A stretch of 64,000 nt of DNA from CAVRGQ01 sp963720785 (GTDB lineage: Bacteria; Actinomycetota; Acidimicrobiia; IMCC26256; DASPTH01): positions 744,001-808,000 of the forward strand of contig CAVRGQ010000009.1 in NCBI GenBank assembly GCA_963720785.1. The letters run 5' to 3'. The notes beneath the pieces were generated by a model. It worked only from the letters and a program-made list of their open reading frames with translations, made no database searches and was not told the origin of the DNA. Positions 7,984-17,965 of this stretch are shown piece by piece. Positions within the stretch are counted from its first letter, which is position 1; each line of letters opens with the position of its first letter. The translations under genes were made by a program, and so were the position numbers.

Positions 7984-9591
7984 GTGGGGACCGCACACTT
8001 CGAGCTGCGCACCGTGGCACCGGACCTCGCGGCGCGATACCGCGCCGCGGGCTGGTGGGCCGACACCACCGTGGGTGCGGTCGCCGAGTCGGGCCTCGCC
8101 GCCCTGCACGACCGGGAGTTCGTGGTGCACTCGCAGGTGCGGCCGTGGCGCGGCACCTTCGGCGAGGTCGACGCCCGGGGCCGGGCCCTCGCCGGATGGC
8201 TCGCCGCCCGCGGGGTGGGCGCGGGCGACGTCGTCGTGCTGCAGCTGCCCAACTGGATGGAGGCGGGCGTCGCCTTCTTCGCCGCCACCTATCTCGGCGC
8301 GGTCGTGGTGCCGGTCGTGCACTTCTACGGGCCGAAGGAGGTGGGCTACATCCTGCGCGCCACCGAACCGGCGGTCGTCGTCACGCCCGAACGCTTCGGG
8401 CACACCGACCACCTCGCGATGTACGACGAGCTCCTCGCCGACCATCCCGACACACTCTGGCTGGTGGCGGCCGACCCGGCGACCGAGCTCCCGCGTCGGG
8501 GGATCGCACTCGACACGACCTTCGACCACGCACCGGTCACGCACGCCACCGCGGTCGACCCCGACACCCCCGCACTCATCGGGTTCACCTCGGGCACCAC
8601 CCGCGACCCGAAAGGCGTGGTGCACTCGCACAACACCATCCTGTGCGAGACCCGCCAGCTCGCCGAGATGAACTCGCTCCCCGGGCCGCCCGGGCTCACC
8701 GGCGCGCCCGTCGGTCACTTCATCGGGATGCTCGGCGCCTTCCTCATGCCGTTGCTGCGCCGGGAGCCCGTCCACCTCATCGACGTGTGGAACCCCGGCG
8801 AGGTGCTGCGCATCATGCGCGAGGAGCAGGTGGGGGTGCTCGGCGGCGCGACCTTCTTCCTCACCAGTCTCCTCGACCACCCCGACTTCTCCGACGAGCA
8901 CCGCGCGCTCATGCCCTACGCAGGGCTCGGCGGCGCGCCCATCCCCGCGTCGGTGGCCGAGCGGCTCGACGCGCTCGGCATCACCATGTTCCGTTCGTAC
9001 GGCAGCACCGAGCACCCGTCGATCACGGGCAGTCCGCCCACCGCGCCGCGGGAGAAGCGCCTCTACACCGACGGCTGCGCGATGCCGGGCGTGGAGCTGC
9101 GCCTCGACGACGACGGCCAGATCGTGAGCCGCGGCCCCGACCTCTTCCTCGGGTACACCGATCCCGAGCTCACCGCGACCGTGTTCGACGACGACGGCTG
9201 GTACCACACCGGCGACGTCGGCGTGCTCGACGACGACGGCTACCTGGCGATCACCGACCGCATCTCCGACGTGATCATCCGCGGCGGCGAGAACATCAGC
9301 GCGCAGGAGATCGAGGAGCAACTCCTGAAGGTGCCCGGCTTCGCCGAGGTTGCCGTGGTCGCCGCGCCCGACGAACGACTCGGCGAGCATGCGGCCGCGA
9401 TCGTGCGCGTCCTCGACGGCACCGACGCGCCCACCCTCGACGATGTCCGCGTGCACCTCGAGTCGGTCGGCCTCGCCCGGCAGAAGTGGCCCGAGGAGCT
9501 GCACGTCGTCGCGGAGCTCCCCCGCACCGCGTCGGGCAAGGTGCAGAAGTTCCGCCTCCGCCAGGCCCTCCGCGAAGGGACGATCACATGA
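7984..9591 (+). CDS. AMP-dependent acyl-CoA ligase
   Basis: A 535-residue adenylate-forming enzyme, intact. The P-loop motif is GFTSGTTRDPKGVVHSH; later motifs are FRSYGSTEHPS, GWYHTGDVG and DRISDVIIRGGENI, and the catalytic lysine near the C-terminus is in RTASGKVQKFRLR. It activates a carboxylic acid to its CoA thioester through an acyl-AMP. The GTG at 7984 follows GAGGGGGGAC. Its stop overlaps the ATG of the dioxygenase (ATGA), so activation and oxygenation are co-expressed. The substrate cannot be read from sequence; a cyclohexanecarboxylate- or terpenoid-type acid is possible. Confidence 0.9.
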   Translation: MGTAHFELRTVAPDLAARYRAAGWWADTTVGAVAESGLAALHDREFVVHSQVRPWRGTFGEVDARGRALAGWLAARGVGAGDVVVLQLPNWMEAGVAFFAATYLGAVVVPVVHFYGPKEVGYILRATEPAVVVTPERFGHTDHLAMYDELLADHPDTLWLVAADPATELPRRGIALDTTFDHAPVTHATAVDPDTPALIGFTSGTTRDPKGVVHSHNTILCETRQLAEMNSLPGPPGLTGAPVGHFIGMLGAFLMPLLRREPVHLIDVWNPGEVLRIMREEQVGVLGGATFFLTSLLDHPDFSDEHRALMPYAGLGGAPIPASVAERLDALGITMFRSYGSTEHPSITGSPPTAPREKRLYTDGCAMPGVELRLDDDGQIVSRGPDLFLGYTDPELTATVFDDDGWYHTGDVGVLDDDGYLAITDRISDVIIRGGENISAQEIEEQLLKVPGFAEVAVVAAPDERLGEHAAAIVRVLDGTDAPTLDDVRVHLESVGLARQKWPEELHVVAELPRTASGKVQKFRLRQALREGTIT

Positions 9592-10419
9592 GCACCCTCA
9601 CCATCGAACCGCTCGGCACCTCCGTGGGCGCGGGAGGTGCGCGGTGCCGATCCCGCGATGCTCGCGCACGACGAGGGCTTCGCCACCTGGTGCCTCGACA
9701 CGCTGGAGGCCCACGGCGCGCTCGTGTTCCGCGGCCTGCACCTCGACGACGCGTCGCAGGTCGCGTTCGGTCGCCGGCTCGGCGAACCGGAGATCAAGGG
9801 GCGCGGCGAGCACCCGGAGATCATGATCGTGAGCCTCGACCCCGCCGTCTCCAAGATGGCGGAGTACCTGCGCGGCACCGTGTACTGGCACATCGACGGC
9901 GCGCAGGACGACATCCCGAGCAAGGCGACCATCCTCAACGCGATCGCGGTCGCGGCCACCGGCGGTGAGACGGAGTTCGCGAGCACGTACGCCGCGTTCG
10001 ACATGCTCGACCCCGATGAGCAGGCCCGCGCGCTCGACACCCGCGTCGTGCACAGCCTCGAGGCCACCCAACGCCTCACCGACCCCGACCCCACGCCCGA
10101 GCAGGTCGCGCGGTGGCGCATGGTCCCCGACAAGGTCCACCCCCTCGTGTGGACCCACCACACCGGTCGCCGCTCGCTCGTGATCGGCGCGACCGCGTCG
10201 CACGTCGAGGACATGGACGTCGACGAGGGCCGGGCGTTCCTCGCCTCACTCGACGCGCGCGCCACCGCCCCCGACCGTGTGTACCGCCACGAGTGGCAGG
10301 TCGGTGACCTCGTCATCTGGGACAACCGCGGCGTGATGCACCGGGTGTGCCCGTACGACCCGACGTCCACGCGCGAGATGCACCGCATCACGATCGCCGG
10401 CGACGAGCCGATCCGATGA
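9588..10419 (+). CDS. TauD/TfdA-family 2-oxoglutarate-dependent dioxygenase (frameshifted)
   Basis: About 276 residues. The iron ligands are H-x-D in VYWHIDGAQDD and a distal His in DNRGVMHRVCPYD; the 2-oxoglutarate-binding Arg is in TSTREMHRITI. The enzyme hydroxylates a substrate while decarboxylating 2-oxoglutarate. One extra G in a G-run near 9635-9640 breaks the frame; removal gives SVGAEVRGADPAML. The ATG at 9588 overlaps the ligase stop. It is part of the ligase-dioxygenase-TetR-SDR run. Confidence 0.87.
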
Positions 10420-10450
10420 CCCGCACATCGACCCCACTACCCTGCCCGTG

Positions 10451-11155
10451 ATGGCGAAGAGCGGCAAGGGAGCAGCCGGAGCAGCGGGCGCGGCGAAGGG
10501 GGACGACGCCCCCAGCCGGCGCGAGCTCGCGGTCGCGCGCTCGCTCGACTCCGCCCGCACCCGGGCCGAGAACCGCGTGCAGCAGTTCCTCGACGCGGCG
10601 GTCGAGCTGATGGACGAGGACCCCAACCGCGACTTCACCGTGCAGGAGGTCGTCGACCGCTCCGGGCAGTCGTTGCGCAGCTTCTACCAGTACTTCGACG
10701 GCAAGTACGAGCTGCTGCTCGCGCTGTTCGAGGAGTCGGTGCGCGCCACCGTCGTGGCCCTCCGCGACACGCTCCCCACCGGTGACGCCGGTGAGCGCCT
10801 GCACACGTTCGTCGTCCAGTACCACGCGATGTGCCGCCCGGCGCGCAGTGGCCGCGCCCGGCCCACGCCCGGGATGGGCCGCTTCGCGCAGCAACTGCTC
10901 ACCGAACACCCGAAGGAGGCAGCCGCCGCGTTCGGCCCCCTCATGGACCTCACCCGCGGTCTGCTCGACGACGCCGCCGCAGCCGGCGCGATCCGCGACG
11001 ACCTCGCGCACGACGCCCTCGCGGGCGTGTTGCTGCAGGCCATCATGTTCAACTCGTTCGCCACCATCATCAGCGGGAAGGCAACCGCCGAGGCGTCGGC
11101 CGACGCCGACCCCGAGGTGATGTGGGGACTGTTCTTCGAGGGAATGGAGCGCTAG
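10451..11155 (+). CDS. TetR/AcrR-family transcriptional regulator
   Basis: A 234-residue regulator. A charged, Ala/Gly-rich tail of about 25 residues precedes the helix-turn-helix (DFTVQEVVDRSGQSLRSFY, then YFDGKYELLLALF). The C-terminal ligand domain is not specific. A GTG three bases upstream (10448) is an alternative start. It is co-directional with the ligase/dioxygenase genes and overlaps the next SDR by one base. The best operator candidates nearby are the ATGAGAAGG palindromes at 5151 and 7896; an acyl-CoA or the ligase substrate would be the expected inducer (inference). Confidence 0.9.
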   Translation: MAKSGKGAAGAAGAAKGDDAPSRRELAVARSLDSARTRAENRVQQFLDAAVELMDEDPNRDFTVQEVVDRSGQSLRSFYQYFDGKYELLLALFEESVRATVVALRDTLPTGDAGERLHTFVVQYHAMCRPARSGRARPTPGMGRFAQQLLTEHPKEAAAAFGPLMDLTRGLLDDAAAAGAIRDDLAHDALAGVLLQAIMFNSFATIISGKATAEASADADPEVMWGLFFEGMER

Positions 11156-11904
11156 TGCGTGCAGTCGTGGTGGGGGCCTCGAGTGGGCTCGGTCGGTGCA
11201 TCGGTGTGGGCCTGGCCCAGAAGGGCGAGCAGGTCGCACTGCTGGCGCGTCGGCTCGACAAGCTCGAGGGCGCGGCCGAGGAGGCCGGCAACGGCGCCAT
11301 CGCGGTCCGCTGCGACGTCACCGACGCGGCGTCCACGCACGCGGCGATCGCGGAAGCCGCGGCGAAGCTGGGCGGGATCGACGCCCTCGTCTACTCCACC
11401 GGCATCGGCCCGCTGTCGCGCGTCGAGGACATCGACGTCGACACCTGGCGCGCCGCGCTCGACACCAACGTGGTCGGCGCCTCGATCGTGACCGCCGCCG
11501 CGCTACCCCACCTGCAGGCGTCCCGCGGTCGCGCCGCATACCTGTCGTCGGTGAGCGGCTCGACCACCGCGCCGTGGCCCGGTCTCGGCGCCTACGTCGT
11601 GAGCAAGGCCGCGCTCGAGCGCCTCATCGAGGTATGGCGCGTCGAGCACCCGTCCGTCGGTTTCACGCGGGTCGTCGTCGGCGACTGCGTCGGCGGCGAA
11701 GGCGACAGCGCGACCGGGTTCAACACCGGCTGGGACATGGATCTCGCGCTCGAGTTGTTCCCCACGTGGGCGGCCCGCGGCCTGATCTCCGAGACGCAAC
11801 TGGCGGTCGAGGAGCTGGTGGAGACGGTCGACCACGTGCTGCGCCTGGGCGCCACCGCGAACATCCCCTCGGTCTCGGTCACGCCCCGCAACCCTGCCGC
11901 GTAA
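11155..11904 (+). CDS. Short-chain dehydrogenase/reductase
   Basis: A 249-residue SDR. The cofactor motif is VVGASSGLGRCIG at the extreme N-terminus, the basic LLARRLDKL after beta-2 suggests NADP preference, and the catalytic residues are in YLSSVSGS and AYVVSKAAL. The GTG start overlaps the last base of the TetR stop codon (TAGTG), so it belongs to that operon. It converges on the thioesterase gene, and the two stop codons are only 3 bases apart. Confidence 0.88.
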   Translation: MRAVVVGASSGLGRCIGVGLAQKGEQVALLARRLDKLEGAAEEAGNGAIAVRCDVTDAASTHAAIAEAAAKLGGIDALVYSTGIGPLSRVEDIDVDTWRAALDTNVVGASIVTAAALPHLQASRGRAAYLSSVSGSTTAPWPGLGAYVVSKAALERLIEVWRVEHPSVGFTRVVVGDCVGGEGDSATGFNTGWDMDLALELFPTWAARGLISETQLAVEELVETVDHVLRLGATANIPSVSVTPRNPAA

Positions 11905-11907
11905 CTC

Positions 11908-12739
11908 CTACAAAGCGCCGGGGCCGCCCGCGCGGCCGCGGATCATGGCGTCCTGCACGAACGACGCCACGATGTTGCCCTGCTGGTCGAACACGTTCGC
12001 CGTGCCGTAGCTCCGGCCGCGCCCCGCGTACGGGCTGCGGTGCGAGAGCAGCAGCCACTGGTCGGCGTGGATCGGCTCGTGGAACGTGAGCGTGTGGCCG
12101 ATCACGCCGGTCGACAGCGTGACGTGCGCGAGCGCGTAGCCCACGCCCGCGTGCGGGATCATCGCGGTGCCGATGAGCCAGCCGTCGGTCGCGAACGACA
12201 ACAACGCCTGGTTCACGACGGGGTCGGCAGGAGCGCCGACGAAGCGGCTCCAGATCTCCAACTCCGCGGGGCCGACGGGCGCGTCGGGGTCGACGACGTC
12301 GATGCCACCCACCACCGCGCACTCCCAGCCCGGCAACTCGGTCGGCGAGCTCACCGACTCCTCGGGCGGCGCCGACCTGCGGCATCGCCGCGCCGTGCCG
12401 GATCGTGTCCTCGTCGTCGGCGCTGAGGAGCACGATCGCCCGGCAGCAGAGGCGGTCGCCCTGGCTGATGGTGACGGTGCTGCTGGCGAACGCCCGACCC
12501 GCGTGCATCGGGTCGACGGTGACGTCGAGCGGCTCGTCGTACGACGCACCGCGCGCGAACACCGTGTGGATCGTCTTGACCGTCTTGCCCTCGTGGCCGA
12601 GCGCGCCGGCCACGATCATCTGCCCGAGCAGCTGTCCGCCGAACACCACGCTGTGGCCGGTGCCCGCGTGCTGCGCCCGGTAGGCGTTCTCGCCGGTGGG
12701 CTCGAGCTCGAGCCAGTCGAGGTTCATCGCGTCAGCCAT
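11908..12739 (-). CDS. Acyl-CoA thioesterase II (TesB-like, frameshifted)
   Basis: About 276 residues with two hotdog repeats. The N-terminal repeat has VFGGQLLGQMIVAG and the C-terminal repeat ends with HEPIHADQWLL and YGTANVFDQQGNIVAS, which are hallmark TesB segments. It hydrolyses acyl-CoA to free acid and CoA. The frame breaks at 12367-12368, where the reverse strand reads GCCGCCC; GCC or GCG before CCC restores QVGAPEESVSSP. It is directly downstream of the SDR at 12746 on the same strand (6-bp gap). Confidence 0.87.
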
Positions 12740-12745
12740 GGTGGA

Positions 12746-13516
12746 CTACTTCGGAGGGAAGCGCAGCGCGCCGTCGAGGCGGATGTTCTCACCGTTGAGG
12801 TAGCTGTTGCGGGCGATCATCTCGACCAGCTCGCCGAACTCCTCGGGCTTGCCCAGGCGGTGCGGGTGGATGATCTGCTCGACGAGCTTCTCGCGCATCG
12901 CGTCGGGCGCGCTCATCATCAGCGGCGTGCCCATCGTGCCGGGAGCGATCGCGCACACGCGGATGCCGATGGGGGCGAGGTCGCGCGCCATCGGGAGCGT
13001 CATGCCGAGCACGCCGGCCTTGGCGGTGCCGTAGGCGATCTGGCCCGTCTGGCCCTCCATGCCCGCGATCGAGCCGACGTTCACGAACACGCCGCGCTCG
13101 TTGCTGTCGTCGGGCTCGTTGTCGGCCATGGCCGCGGCCGCGTGTCGGCACACGTTGAAGGTGCCCATGATGTTCATCTGGATCGTGATGACGAACGCGT
13201 CCCAGTCGTGCGGCACGTTGCCCTTGCCGACCGTGCGCCCGCCGCCCACGCCGCCACCGGCGACGTTGACCACCACCGTGAGGCGGCCGAGGTCCTGCGC
13301 GGCGAGGATCGCCGCCTGCACGGCCGCGTCGTCGGTGGTGTCACCCACGACCGCGATCGTGTCGGGCCCGAGCTCCTTGGCCAGCGCCTCGGCGGGGTCG
13401 GCCACTCGGTCGAAGATCACGACCTTCATCCCCGCGTCGACCAGGCGGCGGACGCTGGCGGAACCCAGGCCGCCTGCCCCACCGGTGACGATTGCCGAAC
13501 GACCTGCGATCTCCAT
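12746..13516 (-). CDS. SDR, 3-hydroxyacyl-CoA dehydrogenase-like (HSD10 type)
   Basis: A 256-residue protein with IVTGGAGGLGSASVRRL, FDRV after beta-2 (Asp, NAD preference), GSIAGMEGQTGQIAYGTAKAG with the Ser and YxxxK residues, and IAPGTMGTPLM. The pattern resembles HSD17B10, which oxidises 3-hydroxyacyl-CoA and 17-beta-hydroxysteroids. That suits a beta-oxidation role beside the thioesterase. It is divergent from the CoA-transferase at 13662 with a small palindrome between them. Confidence 0.88.
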   Translation of the reverse strand: MEIAGRSAIVTGGAGGLGSASVRRLVDAGMKVVIFDRVADPAEALAKELGPDTIAVVGDTTDDAAVQAAILAAQDLGRLTVVVNVAGGGVGGGRTVGKGNVPHDWDAFVITIQMNIMGTFNVCRHAAAAMADNEPDDSNERGVFVNVGSIAGMEGQTGQIAYGTAKAGVLGMTLPMARDLAPIGIRVCAIAPGTMGTPLMMSAPDAMREKLVEQIIHPHRLGKPEEFGELVEMIARNSYLNGENIRLDGALRFPPK

Positions 13517-13589
13517 GCGTGCGCTGCTTCCTTCGTGACTGGTTGCTTCGTGATGTGCGGGCGTTGGCCGCGAGCGTGGCCCGAAAAAG

Positions 13590-13602
13590 TGGACCGAGTC
13601 CA
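13590..13602. promoter_or_regulatory. Small palindrome in a divergent promoter region
   Basis: TGGAC-CGA-GTCCA lies midway between the starts of the HSD10-like SDR (13516) and the CoA-transferase (13662). It follows an A-run, CGAAAAAGT, unusual in this G+C-rich sequence. It is a plausible operator but could occur by chance. Confidence 0.3.
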
Positions 13603-13661
13603 ATTGCGACCCTACATTGTCGCCCGCACCCGACTTCGTGGCCGCACTGGGGGACACACCG

Positions 13662-14876
13662 ATGACCGACGTGATGCAGGGGATACGGATCCTCGAGGTG
13701 GCGGAGCAGACCTTCGTGCCTGCCGCCTCCGCGATCCTCGCCGAGTGGGGCGCCGACGTGATCAAGATCGAACACGTCGAGCGGGGCGACGCGATGCGGG
13801 GCCTGATGGCGAGCGGGATCATGAACCTGCAGTCGAACGTGCACGTGATCCTCGAGCACTCGAACCGCGGGAAGCGCAGCCTCGGCCTCGACCTCACCAG
13901 CGACGAGGGCCGCGCCATCCTCTACCAGCTCGCGACCACCAGCGACGTGTTCCTCACCAACAAGCTGCCGACGGTACGCACGAAGCTGAAGCTCGACGTC
14001 GACGACATCCGGGCGGCCAACCCGAACATCGTCTACGTGCGCGGCACCGGGCAGGGCGAGCGCGGCCCCGACGCCGACAAGGGCGCCTACGACCATCTCG
14101 CGTTCTGGTGCCGGGCGGGTGTGTCGATGGGTGCAACCCCGGAAGGCGAGAACCCCGCGCAGACGCCGGCTCCCGCGTTCGGCGACTCCATCGGCGCGAT
14201 GACCATCGCCGGCGGGATCATGGGCGCGCTGCTCCACCGGGAACGCACCGGTGAGGCGACCACCGTCGACGTGTCGCTGATGAGCGCGGGCCTGTGGTCG
14301 ATGGGCGCGGCGATCGCGCTGTCGTTGCAGACGGGCATGCCGTGGCGCCCGCCGCCGATGACGCACGGCTCGGGCAACCCGCTCGTGGGCAACTACGTCA
14401 CCGGCGACAGCCGCTGGCTCGCGTTCTCGTGCCTGCAGCTCGACAAGTACTGGCGCAACTTCGTCACCCTGATCGGCAAGCCCGAGATGGCCGACGACGA
14501 GCGCTATACCGACCACGCCACGATCGTCGCCAACGCGGAGACCGCGCACGCCACGATCGCGGGTGTGCTCGCGTCCGAGTCGCTCGCGCACTGGCGCGAG
14601 GTGCTCGCGCCGTTCAACGGCCAGTGGTCGGTGGTCCAGGACACCAACGAGGCCGCCGCCGACGAGCAGACGCTCGCCAACGACTACATCCAGGACTACA
14701 CCACCTCGGAGGGTGTCCCGTTCCAGCTCGTCGCGCCGCCGGTGCAGTTCGGAGGCGTGCCCGGGACCCCGAAGCGCGCGCCGGAGTTCAACGAGCACGG
14801 TGACGCGATCCTCGAGTCGATCGGTCTCGATTGGGACACCGTGATCGACCTGAAGGTCCGCGGCATCGTCGCCTGA
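13662..14876 (+). CDS. Family III CoA-transferase (CaiB/BaiF), paralogue 1
   Basis: A 404-residue enzyme that moves CoA between carboxylates through an enzyme-bound anhydride. The CoA-binding start has LEVAEQTFVPAASAI and AEWGADVIKIEHVERGDAMRG, and the catalytic Asp is about residue 175 in FGDSIGAMTIAGG. The C-terminal signature is LDWDTVIDLKVRGIVA. The ATG at 13662 is preferred to the GTG/ATG 45 bases upstream because GGGGGA precedes it. It is followed after 13 bp by an acyl-CoA ligase. Close paralogues lie at 20404 and 45872. Confidence 0.92.
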   Translation: MTDVMQGIRILEVAEQTFVPAASAILAEWGADVIKIEHVERGDAMRGLMASGIMNLQSNVHVILEHSNRGKRSLGLDLTSDEGRAILYQLATTSDVFLTNKLPTVRTKLKLDVDDIRAANPNIVYVRGTGQGERGPDADKGAYDHLAFWCRAGVSMGATPEGENPAQTPAPAFGDSIGAMTIAGGIMGALLHRERTGEATTVDVSLMSAGLWSMGAAIALSLQTGMPWRPPPMTHGSGNPLVGNYVTGDSRWLAFSCLQLDKYWRNFVTLIGKPEMADDERYTDHATIVANAETAHATIAGVLASESLAHWREVLAPFNGQWSVVQDTNEAAADEQTLANDYIQDYTTSEGVPFQLVAPPVQFGGVPGTPKRAPEFNEHGDAILESIGLDWDTVIDLKVRGIVA

Positions 14877-14889
14877 GCGGCGGCTGCTG

Positions 14890-16379
14890 GTGGACACGCT
14901 CGACGGCGTCCTGCGCGCACGCGCCACCACCGACGCCACGCGCGTCGCCCTCGACTTCGAGGATCAGGGGTTCACCTTCGCCGATGTCGCGGCGCGGGCC
15001 GACGACTGGTCCCGCGCGCTGCACGATGCGGGGGTCGGACCCGGCGCTCGCGTCGCGGTGATGTCGGGCAACCGGCCCGAGTTCGTCTTCGCGGTGTACG
15101 GCGTGCTGCAGCTCGGCGCCGCCGTGGTGATGTGCAGCCCCGCGTGGAAGGCGCGCGAGCTCGAGCACGCGTGTGCACTGACCGAACCAGGCTTCGTGGT
15201 GACCGACGACGCCGGTGCGCTCGCGTTCAACGCGGTGCGGCCGACGATCACGGTCGTGCGCATCGACGAGCCCGTCTCCTCCGAGCGCGCCGAACCGCTC
15301 ACGTGTGCCGACGACGTCGACGCCGACGCGGTGCTCGTGTTCAGCTCCGGCACCACCGGGTTCCCGAAGGCAGTGCGCCACACCCATCGCACCATGGGCC
15401 ACGGCGTCGCGCACTGGATCACCGCGCTCGGCCTCACCGCCGACGACCGCTTCCAGGTGGCCACGCCACCTGTCCACATCCTCGGCCTGCTGAACATCGT
15501 CACCGCCGTCGCCGCGGGCGCGCGCCTACGGCTCCACCTGCGCTTCGACCTCGACGCCCTCCTCGCCGCGATCGGAGCGCGACCGCGTCACCCTGGAGAT
15601 GGCAGTCGCGCCGATCGCGCTCGGGATGGCCAACCACCCCGAGCTCGAGCGCTACGACCTGTCGTCGCTGCGCTACGTGATGTGGGGCGCCACCCCGGTG
15701 ACGCCCGAGGTCGCGGCCACGGTGACCCGCCGCTCGGGCGTGCGCTGGCTCCCCTGCTACGGAACGAGTGAGGTGCCGGTGCTCACCGCCAACCCCGTCG
15801 ACCGGCCCGACGAGTGGCGCCTCGACTCCCCCGGCCTGCCGATCCCCGCGTCGGCGGCGGGCCCGGGCACGGAGATCCGCATCACCGATCCGGTCACCGG
15901 CGAGATCCTCGGGCCCGACCAGACCGGCGAGATCGAGGTGCACAGCCCGTCCGCGATGGTGGGCTACCTCCCGGCCGATGCGACCGCAGACGCCTTCCAC
16001 GACGGCTGGTACCGCACCGGCGACCTCGGCCACCTCGAACCGGGCGGCTGGCTGCACATCACCGACCGGCTCAAGGAGATGATCAAGGTGCGCGGCTACC
16101 AGGTCGCGCCCGCGGAGGTCGAGGCGGTCCTGCACGCGGATCCACCGCGTCCGCGACTGTGCGGTGTTCGGCGTGCCCGACCAGACTCGCGGCGAGGCGG
16201 TCGTCGCCGCGGTCGCCGTGGTGGACGGCGCGTCGCTCACCGACGACGAGGTGCGCGAGATCGTCGCGTCCCAACTCGCGCACTACAAGCAGGTGCGCCA
16301 CGTGGTGTTCGTCGACGAGATCCCGCGGCTCCCGTCGGGCAAGGCCCTCCGCCGCGTCCTCAAGGACCAGTTCACCTGA
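14890..16379 (+). CDS. AMP-dependent acyl-CoA ligase (two frameshifts)
   Basis: About 495 residues when three frames are joined. Motifs in order: VFSSGTTGFPKAVRHTH, PCYGTSEVPV, GWYRTGDLG, DRLKEMIKVRGYQVAP and PRLPSGKALRRVLK with the catalytic Lys. The breaks lie near 15582 (extra G; join gives AIERDRVTLEM) and at 16144-16145 (CCACCGC; CCA or CCC restores HADPRVRDCAVFG). The DRLKEMIKVRGYQVAP block resembles 4-coumarate-CoA ligase-like enzymes. It sits downstream of CoA-transferase 1 and converges on another ligase at 16444. Confidence 0.85.
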
Positions 16380-16394
16380 CCCACGCGCGTCCCA

Positions 16395-16438
16395 GGTTGC
16401 GTCACCAGACCGGGTACTGGATGGTTTGCTGACGCACC
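16395..16438. terminator. Hairpin between convergent ligase genes
   Basis: GGTTGCGTCA (16395-16404) can pair with TGACGCACC (16430-16438) with one bulge. It shares GCGTCACCAGA with palindrome copy 1 and, like that family, lies between two convergent stop codons. It may be a strongly diverged member or an unrelated terminator-like hairpin. No T-tract is seen. Confidence 0.35.
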
Positions 16439-16443
16439 TTCGG

Positions 16444-17880
16444 TCAGCGGGTGGTCTCGGTGGGGCGGCCGGCGGAGCCGGTGGCGAGACGGGCGCGGAC
16501 GATCTTGCCCGACTCGGTTCGAGGCAGCGGTTCGTCCCACAGCACCAGTTGCTCGGGGAACTTGCGACGGGCCACGCCCGCGGCGTCGAGGTGCGCACTC
16601 ACGTCGGCGAGAGTGAGCGTCGCACCGCCACGCGGGCGCACCGCGACGCACAGGCGCTCACCGGTGTCGACGTCGGGGGCGCCGAAGCACGCCACCTCGG
16701 CTGCGCCGGCGAGGCCGGTGAGCGCGTCGTCGATCTCGTGCAACGAGAGCTTCAACCCGTTGCGGTTGACGATCTCCTTGATGCGCCCGGTCACGGTGAT
16801 CCGACCGTCGCGCACCTCGAGCGTGTCGCCGGTGCGGTACCAGCCATCCTCGAACGCCGCCGCGTTGTCGTCGGCATCGAGGTACCCGAGGAACACGCAC
16901 GGCCCGCGCAACAGCCCTTCCTCCGGATGCTCGCGGGATCCGATGCGCACCTCGTTGCCGGGCATGAGCGCGCCGTCGTCGCCGAGACGCGTGGCGCGGT
17001 AGTCGCCGGGCAGGCTGCCCGAGAAGTTCGGTGCCTCCGACGACCCGTACACGCGCGCGACCTGCACACCGAAGCGGTCGGTCGCGAGTTCCAGCACCGG
17101 ACGCGGGAGCAGCGCGCCGCCGAGCGCCATCGTCATCGACGGCATCCCGCTGCCGGTCGCGACCGCGGCGTCGAGCACGCGCTCGGCGATGACCGGCGCG
17201 CCGCCGAGGAAGTTGGCGCCGACCTCGTGCATGAACGCGAGCGTCGCGTCGGGATCGAAACGTTCCTCGAGCACGAGTGTCCCGCGCACTCGCTGCGTGA
17301 GATGCACCTGGCAGATGCCTGCGCTGCTCGTGAGCGGGCTCACCAGGAACGCAACCAACGACTCGTCGGCATCCACGATGCGCACGAAGTTGTCGGTGGT
17401 CGCCGCGAGCGTCGCCCGCGAGTGCACGACGCCCTTCGGGCGACTCGTGGTGCCCGACGTGAACAACACCGTCGCGGGCGCGTCGTCCGCGACGGCGACC
17501 TGATCAGGAGCGGCGCCCTCCCACGGCTCGGCCACGATCGCCTCGAGATCACACGCGTCCACCCCGTCGCCACCGAACAGACGGTCGCGCTCGGCGGCGG
17601 GGACCACCGCCGCCCGCACCCGGAGCGCCGCCAGGGCGTGGGTCACGTCGGCCGGCCCGCACCGCCGGTCGAGCACCACGGCGACCGCGCCGATCCGCAG
17701 CAAGGCGTGGTACGCCACGACCCCGGCGATCTCGTTGCCCGAGACCAGGAGCACGGCGTCCCCAGTGCCGACCCCGGCCGCCGCCAGTCGCCCGGCCGCC
17801 GCCCCCACCGCCATCTCCAGCTGGGCGTGGGTCAAGCCGCCACGGCGGTCCCGCACTGCGAGGCGTTCCGAGCTCTCCAT
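16444..17880 (-). CDS. AMP-dependent acyl-CoA ligase (FadD-like)
   Basis: About 478 residues, intact. Motifs: VLFTSGTTSRPKGVVHSR, RVYGSSEAPNFSG, GWYRTGDTLE, GRIKEIVNRNGLKLS and the catalytic Lys in RTESGKIVRARL. The ATG at 17880 starts MESSERLAV; the reading frame stays open upstream, and a GTG near 17934 (protein then begins DRICTEPYFG) is possible and would leave only about 30 bp before the divergent acyl-CoA dehydrogenase start. It activates an unknown carboxylic acid. Confidence 0.87.
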   Translation of the reverse strand: MESSERLAVRDRRGGLTHAQLEMAVGAAAGRLAAAGVGTGDAVLLVSGNEIAGVVAYHALLRIGAVAVVLDRRCGPADVTHALAALRVRAAVVPAAERDRLFGGDGVDACDLEAIVAEPWEGAAPDQVAVADDAPATVLFTSGTTSRPKGVVHSRATLAATTDNFVRIVDADESLVAFLVSPLTSSAGICQVHLTQRVRGTLVLEERFDPDATLAFMHEVGANFLGGAPVIAERVLDAAVATGSGMPSMTMALGGALLPRPVLELATDRFGVQVARVYGSSEAPNFSGSLPGDYRATRLGDDGALMPGNEVRIGSREHPEEGLLRGPCVFLGYLDADDNAAAFEDGWYRTGDTLEVRDGRITVTGRIKEIVNRNGLKLSLHEIDDALTGLAGAAEVACFGAPDVDTGERLCVAVRPRGGATLTLADVSAHLDAAGVARRKFPEQLVLWDEPLPRTESGKIVRARLATGSAGRPTETTR

Positions 17881-17965
17881 TGGCGCCAGATCCTCCCAGG
17901 GACCAAAATAGGGCTCGGTGCAAATTCTGTCCACGATTGTCGGCCGTCCGACGGGAGCCCCCTCC

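Noticed and set aside
5176..9504. Reverse-strand open frame of more than 1,400 codons
   Set aside because: It joins the dehydrogenase, non-coding frames and part of the aldehyde dehydrogenase. In G+C-rich DNA such frames arise by chance; only the 5176-6045 and upstream ALDH parts show family motifs.
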